From Fundidesulfovibrio agrisoli (GTDB lineage: Bacteria; Desulfobacterota; Desulfovibrionia; Desulfovibrionales; Desulfovibrionaceae), in assembly GCF_022808715.1 (NCBI RefSeq), contig NZ_JAKZKX010000019.1, positions 1-43,049 on the forward strand: a stretch of DNA of 43,049 nucleotides, written 5' to 3'. The position numbers were made by a program, and so were the translations under genes. Position 1 is the stretch's first letter. Each line of letters opens with the position of its first letter. The notes under the pieces were generated by a model, which was not told the origin of the DNA, made no database searches, and saw nothing but the letters and a program-made list of their open reading frames with translations. Shown here one piece after another: positions 10,886 to 19,410 of this stretch.

Positions 10886-12429
10886 TCCACGCCCACCCCC
10901 AGGTAGTTGCGCACTTTCTGGTCTTCATAGAGCCGGGTGGCGTCCGGCTCGGGAGCCAGCACCGATCCCAGCCAGCCTGCCGCGAAGGCCAGGGGCATGG
11001 AGATGAGCGCCGGGTTCTTCCAGGGGAAGATGGCCTGCTGGAAGTGGAAGATGTCCACCCAGACCGTGGGCGAGATCACGATCAGGACCACCGCCGTCAC
11101 GGAGCCCACTACGATGCTGGCCGTGGCCCCGGTGGTGGACATGCCCCGCCAGAGGATGGAGAGCAGCAGCGCCGGGAAGTTGCCGCTGGCCGCGATTGCG
11201 AAGGCCAGGCCCACCATGAAGGCCACGTTCTGGCCCTTGAAGGCGATGCCCAGGGCCATGGCCACCACGCCCAGGGCCACGGTTGCCCGCTTGGCCATGC
11301 GCACTTCCTGCTCCTCGGTGGTTTTGCCGCTCTTGAACACGTTCACGTAGAGGTCGTGGGAGAAGGTGGCCGCACCGGCCAGGGTCAGGCCCGCCACCAC
11401 GGCCAGGATGGTGGCGAAGGCCACCGCCGCGATGAAGCCCAGGAACATGGTGCCGCCCGTGGTCTCGGCCAGCAGCAGCGCGGCCATGTTGCCGCCCTTG
11501 TCCAGCTTGGAGATCACGTCCTGCCCCACCAGCACCATGGCGCCGAAGCCGATGATGAAGGTCAGGATGTAGAAGTAGGAGATGAAGCCCGTGGCGTAGA
11601 ACACGCTTTTGCGGGCCTGTTCGGCGTCGGGCACGGTGTAGAAGCGCATCAGGATGTGCGGCAGCCCGGCGGTGCCGAACATGAGCGCCACGCCCAGGGA
11701 CACGGCGTCCCAGGGGTTGGAGACCAGGCCGCCCGGCTCCAGCACCTTCTGCCCGTAGCGGCGCGAGGCCTCGGCCAGCAGCTCGGAGGGGTCGAACCCG
11801 AACTTGGAGAGCACCATGAAGACCATCACGGAGGCTCCGCCCAAAAGCAGCACGGCCTTGATGATCTGCACCCAGGTGGTGGCGAGCATGCCGCCGAAGA
11901 GCACGTACATGATCATCACCACGCCCACGATGATGATGGCCCACTCGTAGGGCAGGCCGAACATCAGGTTCACGAGCGACCCCGAACCCACCATCTGGGC
12001 GATGAGGTAGAAGGCCACCGTCATGAGCGAGCCGCAGGAGGCCGCCACGCGGATGGGCTTCTGGCGCAGGCGGTAGGCCACCACGTCCGCGAAGGTGTAC
12101 TTGCCCAGGTTGCGCAGAGGCTCCGCGATGAGGAACATGATGAGCGGCCACCCGACGAGGAAGCCGATGGAGTAGATCAGCCCGTCATAGCCCTTGAGGG
12201 CCACCAAGCCCGCGATGCCCAGGAAGGACGCGGCGGACATATAGTCGCCCGCCAGGGCCAGGCCGTTCTGGAACCCCGTGACCGAACGCCCGGCGGCGTA
12301 GAAGTCAGAGGCTGTTTTCGATTTTTTGGCCGCGAAATAGGTGATGACCAGGGTGGCGGCCACGAACAGGAAAAAGAAGATGATCGAGACAGTGTTGGGC
12401 TGGCCGATGGTGAAGGTCGTCGTGTTCAT
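10882..12429 (-). CDS. actP: Cation/acetate symporter (SSS family)
   Basis: 515 residues with about 13 hydrophobic segments. The sodium:solute symporter signature region is clear: [20 protein letters not shown], then [18 protein letters not shown] and [19 protein letters not shown]. coli ActP takes up acetate and related short carboxylates with Na+; the pairing with a DUF485 protein and acs supports that substrate. It starts 3 bases after the DUF485 stop and its own stop overlaps the next gene. It lies in the inner membrane. A propionate- or pyruvate-preferring relative cannot be excluded. Confidence 0.93.
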   Translation of the reverse strand: MNTTTFTIGQPNTVSIIFFFLFVAATLVITYFAAKKSKTASDFYAAGRSVTGFQNGLALAGDYMSAASFLGIAGLVALKGYDGLIYSIGFLVGWPLIMFLIAEPLRNLGKYTFADVVAYRLRQKPIRVAASCGSLMTVAFYLIAQMVGSGSLVNLMFGLPYEWAIIIVGVVMIMYVLFGGMLATTWVQIIKAVLLLGGASVMVFMVLSKFGFDPSELLAEASRRYGQKVLEPGGLVSNPWDAVSLGVALMFGTAGLPHILMRFYTVPDAEQARKSVFYATGFISYFYILTFIIGFGAMVLVGQDVISKLDKGGNMAALLLAETTGGTMFLGFIAAVAFATILAVVAGLTLAGAATFSHDLYVNVFKSGKTTEEQEVRMAKRATVALGVVAMALGIAFKGQNVAFMVGLAFAIAASGNFPALLLSILWRGMSTTGATASIVVGSVTAVVLIVISPTVWVDIFHFQQAIFPWKNPALISMPLAFAAGWLGSVLAPEPDATRLYEDQKVRNYLGVGVE

Positions 12430-12432
12430 GGG

Positions 12433-12726
12433 CTACCTCTTCATGCTCTCGATGCAATCTTTCACGGAGCGATCATACACGGTATTTGCCCAGCGCACGT
12501 ACAGGCCGGTAAGGACGCAAGCGGACACTATCACACCCAAGCCCACAGGTATACCCAGCGGGATGTAGGTTCCCACCTTTTGCGCCAGCACGTGGCGGCC
12601 GAAGGCCAACAGCAGGATGAAGCCGAAATAGATTGTCAGCATGAGCGCCGTGAGCGACAGCGAGATGGACCATTTCTTGCGCACAAGTTCCTGGAACCGT
12701 GACTGGTCGAGGGATGCGTGATGCAT
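12433..12726 (-). CDS. DUF485 membrane protein (YjcH-like)
   Basis: 97 residues with two transmembrane segments (about 23-44 and 55-80), matching DUF485/YjcH: LMLTIYFGFILLLAF and IPVGLGVIVSACVLTGLYV, then a short charged tail. In E. coli yjcH lies between acs and actP. Here it leads the operon and is followed 3 bases later by actP, so it is probably a partner of the symporter. The start at 12726 has GGAGG eight bases upstream. Confidence 0.9.
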   Translation of the reverse strand: MHHASLDQSRFQELVRKKWSISLSLTALMLTIYFGFILLLAFGRHVLAQKVGTYIPLGIPVGLGVIVSACVLTGLYVRWANTVYDRSVKDCIESMKR

Positions 12727-13037
12727 GGTTTTCCTCCTGGGGTGCGGGATGGCGTCGGCTCAGCGCGCTTCCAAGCCGGGCGCGATTCGTATGTATACCG
12801 GGGCGCAAGAAAAAAAAGGGGTGTTTCGGCGAGCGGTTGAAGCTTTGGCAATGGCCGGTGGACGGTTTTTGGGGCCGCCGTTCACCTGCGGCGGAAGACC
12901 GTTTAGCCTGGCGAACGGCTTTCGGCGGGGTGTGGACGGGCGGGCGGTGTTGAGGGCCTGCGCCGGGACGGACCGGAATAGGCCGGGCGCGGCCCTGGCT
13001 GCAGGCAAGACGGGTATTTCTTGAGGGACGCCGGGCT
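12727..13037. other. Intergenic region upstream of the acetate operon
   Basis: No convincing gene. It must hold the minus-strand promoter of the acetate operon. A TATACAT element (minus strand, 12797-12791) could be a -10, but no good -35 and no TGGCAC-N5-TTGC sigma-54 element is seen. A nested inverted repeat lies at 12862-12902 (outer ACGGT/ACCGT, inner CCGCCG/CGGCGG with an 8-base loop). CGTATGTAT (12788-12796) also occurs before acs at 7056-7064. Confidence 0.5.
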
Positions 13038-13334
13038 TCAATCCCTGCCGATCCCGGCGGGCGGGGCCAGGTGCGAAGCTGGCTTCGGGGCAGGGGCCGC
13101 CGAGGGGGCCGAACTGTAAGCAGGACGGGGCGCGGGCTGAACGCTGCCGGGCTTGGAACACGTGGATGGAAGCCACGAAAGGAAGGTAAGGAGGCTCACC
13201 AGCAACAGGGCGATCTCAAAATACCAGCTCTGCGCGTCCTCCCCGCGGTGTTTCCTGTTGATCGCTACGACTCAGCAGACAGTCGACCTGACTGAGGCGG
13301 CTATGCCGAGAAGGACTTCCAATACCAGCTGCAT
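13038..13334 (-). pseudogene. Possible small membrane protein gene interrupted by an in-frame TGA
   Basis: From ATG 13334 the frame reads MQLVLEVLLGIAASVRSTVC, then TGA (13274-13272), then runs on for 77 codons to TGA 13038-13040. The second part has a clear hydrophobic helix (WYFEIALLLVSLLTFLSWL) and then a Pro/Ala/Ser-rich tail, like a small membrane-anchored protein. There is no start codon between the internal TGA and this helix except within it. Either this is a broken gene, or the TGA is read as selenocysteine, or the frame is chance. No convincing SECIS hairpin follows the TGA. It lies in an AT-richer patch between the RCC1 gene and the acetate operon. Confidence 0.3.
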
Positions 13335-13366
13335 ATATGCCAAGCCATACCATACTTGCTTTTTAC

Positions 13367-13558
13367 TCAAGCCTGGACCGGTCCGCATTGCCGGGCGGCG
13401 AGAACGGCCGCCCGGCACGAGGCCCATTCTGCCTCGTCGGGGTTATTGATCCACCACTCGTCGAACTCCTCCGGATCTGGCCGGTCCCGGATCTTCTTTC
13501 CTATCGCGTGTTCCATAAAGTCCTCAGCGCTCTCCATGGCTGCGAACGGGGCCAGCAT
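13367..13558 (-). CDS. Small acidic hypothetical protein
   Basis: 63 codons with an ordinary soluble composition: acidic and Trp-containing (DPEEFDEWWINNPDEAEW), no membrane segment. It begins 45 bases after the stop of the RCC1 gene in the same direction and ends 32 bases before the interrupted small membrane ORF. No strong Shine-Dalgarno precedes Met1 or Met8. It is not recognised. It may be a real short gene, a remnant, or chance; it is listed because the peptide looks more protein-like than the antisense frames. Confidence 0.3.
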   Translation of the reverse strand: MLAPFAAMESAEDFMEHAIGKKIRDRPDPEEFDEWWINNPDEAEWASCRAAVLAARQCGPVQA

Positions 13559-13603
13559 GGGGAGCGCTGGAGCGGGGTATTCAATGAAACGCCGGACGCC
13601 CCC

Positions 13604-16051
13604 CTACCCGCCCTGCAACAGCAATATGCGCAGCGCTGGCCAGGCCCGCATCGTGTGCGTGAGAACACGACTCGGCAGCGATCTGTTCGCGGTGGAACCG
13701 GTGCCGAGCTGGCCATCGGAATTGTTGCCCCAGGCCCAGGCCGCGCCCTTGCCGTCCAGAGCCAGTGAATGGTTGCCGCCGGGGGCGACCGCCACCCAGG
13801 TCCGTTCCGCCCCCACCCGGACCGGGGAGGGCCGTTCCGTCGCGGAGCCGTCGCCGAGCTGGCCGAAGCCGTTGTATCCCCAGGCCCAGAGGCTGCCGTC
13901 CGTCTTGACCGCCAGGTTGTGATAGCTGCCTGAGGCAACCATGGCGCAGTTGTACATTCCGATCATCACCGGCGAGATCTGTTGGGTCGTCCCCCCATCG
14001 CCGAGCTGACCATGCGCGTTGGCCCCGAAAGCATACAGCGAGCCGCCGTACTTCATCGCCAGGCTGTGGATGTAGCCTGCGGCGACCGCGCCCCAGTTGG
14101 TGTCCAGGCCGTAACGCACCGGCCTGAACCTGGTTGTGGTGGAACCGTCCCCGACCTGGCCCCAGTCGTTGCGCCCCCATGCCCAGAGGCTGCCGTCGCC
14201 TCCGATGGCCAGCGCGTGGTCGCCCCCGGCCGCGACCTGGGCCCAGTCCTGAACAGGGTTCACGAGTATGGGCGACAGCCTGTTCTCGCTGCTTCCATCC
14301 CCCAGCTGGCCCAGGTTGTTGTGGCCCCAGGCCCGGAGCGTTCCGTCGCTCTTTATGGCCAGAGAATGGCGGTACCCCGTACTGATCATGGCCCAGTCGG
14401 CATCCTGGCCGACCTGCACGGGGCTGCTCCTGGAGGTGGTGCTGCCGTCGCCGAGCTGGCCGAAGGCGTTATACCCGAATGCCCACAAAGTGCCGTCGGT
14501 CTTAAGCGCCAGGGTGTGGTCGAAATGGGTCGCGACGGCGGCCCAGTCCGTGCCCGTGCCGACCCGCTTGGGGAGCAGCCGGTGCGTGGTGCCGCCGTCG
14601 CCGAGCTGGCCGTAATTGTTCCAGCCCCAGGTCCAGAGCGTTCCGTCGGGGTAGACGATGGCCGAGTGGCCGGAACCCGCCGCCATGTGGGTCGCCCCCA
14701 CGTACCAAACGGCGGGGGTGGCCCAGGAGGTGCTTTGCCAATCGCCCGCGCCGTTTTTCCCGACCGCGCGCAGGATATGCCGACCCTTGGCCAGCCCGCT
14801 CAGCGTGATCGGTGTTCCGACGGGTATTTCCCCGCTCCAGGCTCCGTCGTCGAGCTGATACCTGTAGGCCGTCACCCCGGATCCGCCCACGTCGAGGGCG
14901 GCGGAACTCCGCATGCCGGGACTGGCGCCGGAGACGACCGCCGTGACCCGCGCAAGCTTTGGCGTGATCTGCAGGGACGTCGTCCCGTTCCCCAAGGCGG
15001 AGAACTCCCCCCGGCCCCAGGACCAGAGCGCCCCCCCTGTCTTGAGGGCGAGCGTCTGGTCCGCGCCTCCGGCCACGGCGGCCCAGTGATTGTCCGTGCC
15101 GATCCTGAACGGGGCGGTGCGGTTCGTCGAGCCGCCGTCTCCGAGTTGAGAAAATTCGTCGTTGCCCCAGGCCCAGAGGCTCCCGTCGTTCTTGATGGCC
15201 AGGGTGTGGCTCATGCCGGTCGAAATGGCCATCCAGTCCGTGTCCATACCGATCCTGACAGGAGTTTTCCTGCTCGTCGTGGTCCCGTCGCCGAGCTGGC
15301 CCTTGTCGTTGTATCCCCAGGCCCAGAGGCTGCCATCGTTCTTCAGGGCCACGGTATGCCAGTACCCCGCACTGATGACGGCCCAATCCGTGTCAGTACC
15401 GATCTGCACCGGCGAAGGGCTGTTGAAGACCGGGCCATTTCCCAATTGCCCCATGGAATTGTCGCCAAAACCCCAGAGCGTGCCGTCGCTCTTGATTATC
15501 ATGGAATGCAGGACGCCCGCCGCCGCCCACACCGCCTTGTAGCCTTCGTGGATTTCCGCTGGCTGGTGGACGTCGTCCGTGGTGCCGTTGCCGAGTTGGC
15601 CGTCGGAGTTGATCCCCCAGGTCCAGAGGGTGCCGTTCTTTCTTATGGCCAACACATGGTAGGAGCCCAGGTATACCTTGGCCCAGTCGGAATCGAGGCC
15701 CACCTGTCCGGGCTGGTGCCTGCCAGTTGGGAAGTCGCCGCCGAGTTGGCCGTGGTCGTTGCTCCCCCAGGCCCAGAGGGAGCCTTCCTTCTTGATGGCC
15801 ATGGTGAAGACGGATTTTGCGGCCACCTGGTCCCAGAACTTTTCCTCCCCGATCTGCACCGGTGATGGCCTGGTGACGGTGGTTCCATCACCCACCTGGC
15901 CATAGAAGTTGGCCCCCCAGGCCCACAGTGAGCCGTCCGGGGCGACCCGGGCGCCATGGACCATGCCCGAGGCAATCTTTTCCGCCTGACAGGGAATACA
16001 CGAGAAAAGAAAGGCTGCTGCTACAAAGAGATGGAGAGAAAAATATCTCAT
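13604..16051 (-). CDS. Secreted RCC1-repeat protein, double seven-bladed propeller
   Basis: 815 residues from ATG 16051, chosen for its GGAGG and because it begins a signal peptide (MRYFSLHLFVAAAFLFS, cleavage near QA-EK); upstream codons in frame are rejected. It has 14 RCC1 repeats of about 50 residues, each with a core like DGSLWAWGxNxxGQLGDGTTT and then PVxIGxDxDWAxVAAG. Seven lie before and seven after an insert of about 75 residues (YRYQLDDGAWSGEIPVGTP through WYVG) that looks like an Ig/Big-type bacterial domain. That predicts two seven-bladed beta-propellers joined by a spacer, acting outside the inner membrane. No C-terminal anchor is seen. Neighbouring DNA is AT-richer, and the gene stands alone, suggesting transfer. 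The binding partner is unknown. Confidence 0.85.
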   Translation of the reverse strand: MRYFSLHLFVAAAFLFSCIPCQAEKIASGMVHGARVAPDGSLWAWGANFYGQVGDGTTVTRPSPVQIGEEKFWDQVAAKSVFTMAIKKEGSLWAWGSNDHGQLGGDFPTGRHQPGQVGLDSDWAKVYLGSYHVLAIRKNGTLWTWGINSDGQLGNGTTDDVHQPAEIHEGYKAVWAAAGVLHSMIIKSDGTLWGFGDNSMGQLGNGPVFNSPSPVQIGTDTDWAVISAGYWHTVALKNDGSLWAWGYNDKGQLGDGTTTSRKTPVRIGMDTDWMAISTGMSHTLAIKNDGSLWAWGNDEFSQLGDGGSTNRTAPFRIGTDNHWAAVAGGADQTLALKTGGALWSWGRGEFSALGNGTTSLQITPKLARVTAVVSGASPGMRSSAALDVGGSGVTAYRYQLDDGAWSGEIPVGTPITLSGLAKGRHILRAVGKNGAGDWQSTSWATPAVWYVGATHMAAGSGHSAIVYPDGTLWTWGWNNYGQLGDGGTTHRLLPKRVGTGTDWAAVATHFDHTLALKTDGTLWAFGYNAFGQLGDGSTTSRSSPVQVGQDADWAMISTGYRHSLAIKSDGTLRAWGHNNLGQLGDGSSENRLSPILVNPVQDWAQVAAGGDHALAIGGDGSLWAWGRNDWGQVGDGSTTTRFRPVRYGLDTNWGAVAAGYIHSLAMKYGGSLYAFGANAHGQLGDGGTTQQISPVMIGMYNCAMVASGSYHNLAVKTDGSLWAWGYNGFGQLGDGSATERPSPVRVGAERTWVAVAPGGNHSLALDGKGAAWAWGNNSDGQLGTGSTANRSLPSRVLTHTMRAWPALRILLLQGG

Positions 16052-16660
16052 TTTCTGCCTCCAGGTACGGAAATGCGATTGCCGGAATGGCCACGCACCC
16101 GTCACAACCTCTATAAACAGCGAATCTCACACCGCCTTTGTCTTGCATCGAATGAAATATGCGCCACCTGAACCACACTCTTGTTCGTCGGAAACCGTTC
16201 TGGGCTGGCGACACGCAATCCCCACACCACGCCAGCACGGTCTTATATCTGTATCCTTCCATGCAGGAATATTGAAAACAAGCAAGAACAAATTTCACAT
16301 AATTGCCGCGCATAATCAGCACGTTGCGATCAACGCCATACGCCTGGCGCATAATTCCCTGATTTATCACGAAATAGACAGGAGCGGGCAGAGAACTGCA
16401 CCGACACCCGGGCGCGGTGGCCCATGGAACCAGCCGGGACGGGAAAACGAGCCCGGGCAGATCGCCCCGAGCGCTCCCGCCGGTCACGTCCGGGGATGAG
16501 CGTCGGCATCATACGTCCAAGTCGGTGTCCGGGAAAACCCTAGGGCAATCCAATATTGCCTCCTGAGGCTGACAAATGATTCCAAGCTGGACTTATCTGG
16601 AGGCGCCTCCTTGATTTGTCTCTAAAATGAGTGCCCGCTGCAGCTCATCACGTTCCGAAA
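16052..16660. other. AT-richer intergenic region between RCC1 gene and nifB
   Basis: No gene supported. It should contain the minus-strand promoter of the RCC1 gene (the stretch around 16105-16125 is AT-rich) but no clear -35/-10 pair stands out. A loopless 12-bp palindrome GGAGGCGCCTCC lies at 16599-16610. Base composition is visibly lower in GC from about 16080 to 16380 and 16540 to 16670 than in the flanking genes. Confidence 0.5.
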
Positions 16661-16666
16661 ACGAAA

Positions 16667-16692
16667 AGGCATGGCCGTCTCCGACCATGCCT
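16667..16692 (-). terminator. Terminator of the nifENB operon
   Basis: Minus strand: AGGCATGG, 10-base loop, CCATGCCT followed by TTTTCGTTTT. It lies 32 bases after the nifB stop. Confidence 0.8.
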
Positions 16693-16723
16693 CTCGCACA
16701 ACCCCAAAGTTTCGTCCCTCGAA

Positions 16724-18001
16724 TCAACCGCAGCCCTCGCCGCCGCCGGTGCAGCCGCTGCCCATCTTGCAGCCGCCGCCGCCCTTGGCGCGCAGGTGTT
16801 CGATGTCGCCGGTCTTGTAGATGGCGTCCAGGCCCTGGGTGATGAACCCGGACATGGCCACAACCTTCACGCCCTCCTCCTCCAGGATGGCCTGGGGGGT
16901 GTCGCCCACGCCGGAGACCAGCGCGGCCCTGCAGTCCGAGAGGCTCTTGGCCAGCTCGTACCAGCGCTTGGGGCCGGTGCCCGCGGCCGGGGCCGGGCGC
17001 GTCTCGACCATCTTGTAGCCGCCAGCGCCGTCCTCGCCCCAAATCTGGAAGCTCGCGGCCTCGCCCAGGTGCATGTTCACGAGCATGCCCTCCATGCTGG
17101 CCACGGCCACGTTAGGGCGGGAGGCGTCCAGCCCGGCGGACTTGTCGGATGCGCAGGCCGAGAGCAGCCCGGAGAACTGGCGGGAACAGTCCTTCTCCAG
17201 GAGGCCCACGGCGTCGGCGCGGCAGCGCTGGCAGTGGCGCATCTGGGGCAGGTAGCCCTCGGCCATGGCGCGGATGGCCTCCACGTCGTCCTTGGTGGGC
17301 TCGATGATGTGCTCGAATTTGGTGTCCTTGTTGGGGATGAGCGCCATGCAGTTGAGCAGGTTCACGCCCATGGACTTCATCTTGGCCGCGATGGCCTCGA
17401 TGTGCTGGTCGTTGACGCCGGGGATGATGATCGTGTTGATCTTGACGATCAGGTCCTTCTCCTTGAGGCGACGGATGGACTCCTCCTGGCGCTCAAGCAG
17501 GATGCGGGCGGCTTCGCGGCCGCGGTAGAGCACCTTGCCCACCCGCGCCCAGGAGTAGATCTTCTCGGCGATGTCCAGGTCGATGGCGTTGACCGTCACC
17601 GTGACGTGGGAGACGCCGATCTCGGCCAGCTCGTCCACGTGCTCGGCCAGCTCCAACCCGTTGGAGGACAGGCACAGGATCATGTCGGGCCACTTGGCCT
17701 TGATGCGGCGCATGGTCTCCAGCGTCTGCTTGGCGTTGGCCATGGGGTCGCCTGGGCCGGCGATGCCCACCACGGTGATGCGCGGCTCGGCCTCCAGCAC
17801 CTTCTCCATGTACAGGATGGCCTGGGCCGGGGTGAGCACCGAGGAGGTGACGCCCGGGCGCGACTCGTTCACGCAGTCGTACTTGCGGTTGCAGTAGTTG
17901 CACTGGATGTTGCACTTGGGCGCCACCGGCAGGTGGATGCGCGCGCAGGAGCCCTTGGCGTCCTTGTTGAAACAGGGGTGCTTGGAAAGATCCATGGCCA
18001 T
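16724..18001 (-). CDS. nifB: FeMo-cofactor biosynthesis protein NifB, fused to a NifX-like domain
   Basis: 425 residues. The radical SAM motif CNIQCNYC is at residues 30-37. NifB uses SAM to make the 8Fe-9S-C core (NifB-co) of the nitrogenase cofactor. Further conserved parts: ESRPGVTSSVLTPAQA and VVGIAGPGDPMAN. From about residue 300 a NifX/NafY-like cofactor-carrier domain follows (VAVASMEGMLVNMHLGEA to IYKTGDIE), and the protein ends in a Gly-rich tail with three Cys (GGGGCKMGSGCTGGGEGCG), possibly a metal-binding end. The start at 18001 has GGAG seven bases upstream; it begins 11 bases after nifN. It is the last gene of the operon. No separate nifX is present in the window, so the fused domain may supply that role. 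Confidence 0.96.
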   Translation of the reverse strand: MAMDLSKHPCFNKDAKGSCARIHLPVAPKCNIQCNYCNRKYDCVNESRPGVTSSVLTPAQAILYMEKVLEAEPRITVVGIAGPGDPMANAKQTLETMRRIKAKWPDMILCLSSNGLELAEHVDELAEIGVSHVTVTVNAIDLDIAEKIYSWARVGKVLYRGREAARILLERQEESIRRLKEKDLIVKINTIIIPGVNDQHIEAIAAKMKSMGVNLLNCMALIPNKDTKFEHIIEPTKDDVEAIRAMAEGYLPQMRHCQRCRADAVGLLEKDCSRQFSGLLSACASDKSAGLDASRPNVAVASMEGMLVNMHLGEAASFQIWGEDGAGGYKMVETRPAPAAGTGPKRWYELAKSLSDCRAALVSGVGDTPQAILEEEGVKVVAMSGFITQGLDAIYKTGDIEHLRAKGGGGCKMGSGCTGGGEGCG

Positions 18002-18012
18002 GGGGGTGCTCC

Positions 18013-19410
18013 TTAAATGTATCCGTACCCGATGTCGGAGTCGGTCTGTTTCTTTTCGATCATGGCGTTGACCACCCGGTCGAACAGCTCCTGGGCGCCC
18101 AGGTAGCAGAGGTGGTGCAGCCTGTGGCCGCCGAAACGGTCGTGGATGGGGAAGCCCACCCGGACCAGGGGAACGTTCAGCTCGCGGGCCAGGCGGTAGC
18201 CCTTGGAGTGGCCCAGGAAGAAGTCCGGGGCCAGTTCGCGGGCGCGGTCCGCGATGTCGTAGAAGTCCACGCCTTCGCGCACTTCGGGCATCTCGGGCAC
18301 CAGGCCCTCGCAGGCGGCCTCCACGGCGGCCTTGAGCCTTCCCGAGCGGCCGCCTCCGGCCACCAGCACCGGGGTCACGCCGATCTCGGCCATGAACGAG
18401 GTCAGGCCCACGATGAGGTCCTCCTCGCCGTAGATCACGCAGCGCTTCTGGGAGATGTATTTGTGGCCGTCCACGAAGGCGTCCAGCAGGCGGCCGCGTT
18501 CCAGGGCGTGGCGGCGGGGCGTGGGCGCGCAGGCCACTGACTCGAGGGCCTTGAAGAACTCGTCCGAGGCGCGCAGCCCGATGGGCAGGCCCATGCGGTG
18601 CGCGGGAACGCCGAAGCGCGCGGCCAGCAGCCCGGCTGCGGTGCCCGCCTCGCCCACGGGCGCCAGGGTGGCCCCGAACTCGAAGCTGGCCTTGGCCCCG
18701 CCCAGGGCGCGGATGGCGGCCACGGGGGTGCCGCCGGAGGGCAGCTTCTCGTAGTCGTCCAGGGCCGGGCCGTCGAGGGTCTCGGAGTAGTCGGGCAGGA
18801 TGGCGGCGTTCATCCCGAAGGAGGCGAACACGTCCTTCAGGTGCCGGATGTCCGCGCAGGAGACGAAGCCCGGGAAGCAGCCCACGGAGTCGTTGGGCTC
18901 GCCGGCCTGGGCCAGCTGCTCCACCACGGCCTTGACCGCGGCGGTGAAGCCTTCCATGTGCGAGCCGGAGTAGCTGGGGGTGGACACGTTGACCACGGGG
19001 GCCAGCTCCAGGTCGGCGAATTCGCGGCGGAACTCGCCCAGGATGCCGGGCACGTCGTCGCCGATGGTTTCGGTGAGGCAGGTGGTGGCCACGCCGATCA
19101 GACCCGCGCCGTACTTGTCCATGACAGTGAGCAGGCCCTTCTTCAGGTTGGGGCCGCCGCCGTAGATGGCCTGCTTCTCGCCCAGGGAGCTGGAGGCGAT
19201 GTCCATGGGCTCGCGGAAGTGGCTGATGATGTAGCGGCGCATGTAGGTGGCGCAGCCCTGCGAACCGTGCAGGAAGGGCACGCCGCCCTCGATGCCCTTG
19301 AACACCAGGGTGGCGCCCAGGGGTTTGCACAGCTTGCAGGCGTTGGTGGTGGAGACGAAGTTCTCCGCCGGGGCCTTGGCCGCCTTGATATTCTTCACGG
19401 GGGCGCTCAC
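18013..19410 (-). CDS. nifN: FeMo-cofactor scaffold protein NifN
   Basis: 465 residues starting at GTG 19410, which overlaps the nifE stop (GTGA) and has GAAGGAG upstream; the in-frame codons farther upstream lie within nifE and are not used. NifN is homologous to NifK and forms the NifEN complex, where NifB-co is matured with Mo and homocitrate. It keeps cluster-binding motifs CKLCKPLGATLVFKGI, LHGSQGCATYMRRY and TTCLTETIGDD, and the C-terminal HDRFGGHRLHHLCYLGA. Translational coupling with nifE suggests equal production of both subunits. Confidence 0.95.
   Translation of the reverse strand: MSAPVKNIKAAKAPAENFVSTTNACKLCKPLGATLVFKGIEGGVPFLHGSQGCATYMRRYIISHFREPMDIASSSLGEKQAIYGGGPNLKKGLLTVMDKYGAGLIGVATTCLTETIGDDVPGILGEFRREFADLELAPVVNVSTPSYSGSHMEGFTAAVKAVVEQLAQAGEPNDSVGCFPGFVSCADIRHLKDVFASFGMNAAILPDYSETLDGPALDDYEKLPSGGTPVAAIRALGGAKASFEFGATLAPVGEAGTAAGLLAARFGVPAHRMGLPIGLRASDEFFKALESVACAPTPRRHALERGRLLDAFVDGHKYISQKRCVIYGEEDLIVGLTSFMAEIGVTPVLVAGGGRSGRLKAAVEAACEGLVPEMPEVREGVDFYDIADRARELAPDFFLGHSKGYRLARELNVPLVRVGFPIHDRFGGHRLHHLCYLGAQELFDRVVNAMIEKKQTDSDIGYGYI

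Noticed and set aside
13272-13274. TGA as a selenocysteine codon
   Set aside because: No convincing SECIS hairpin was found directly after it and no known selenoprotein motif surrounds it; kept only as a possible broken gene.
13604-16051. Regular ~150-base repeats as a possible CRISPR or tandem repeat array
   Set aside because: They are in-frame RCC1 protein repeats of about 50 codons with diverged sequence.
16599-16610. GGAGGCGCCTCC palindrome as an operator
   Set aside because: It has no loop and no partner copy near another promoter; it may be chance in GC-rich DNA.
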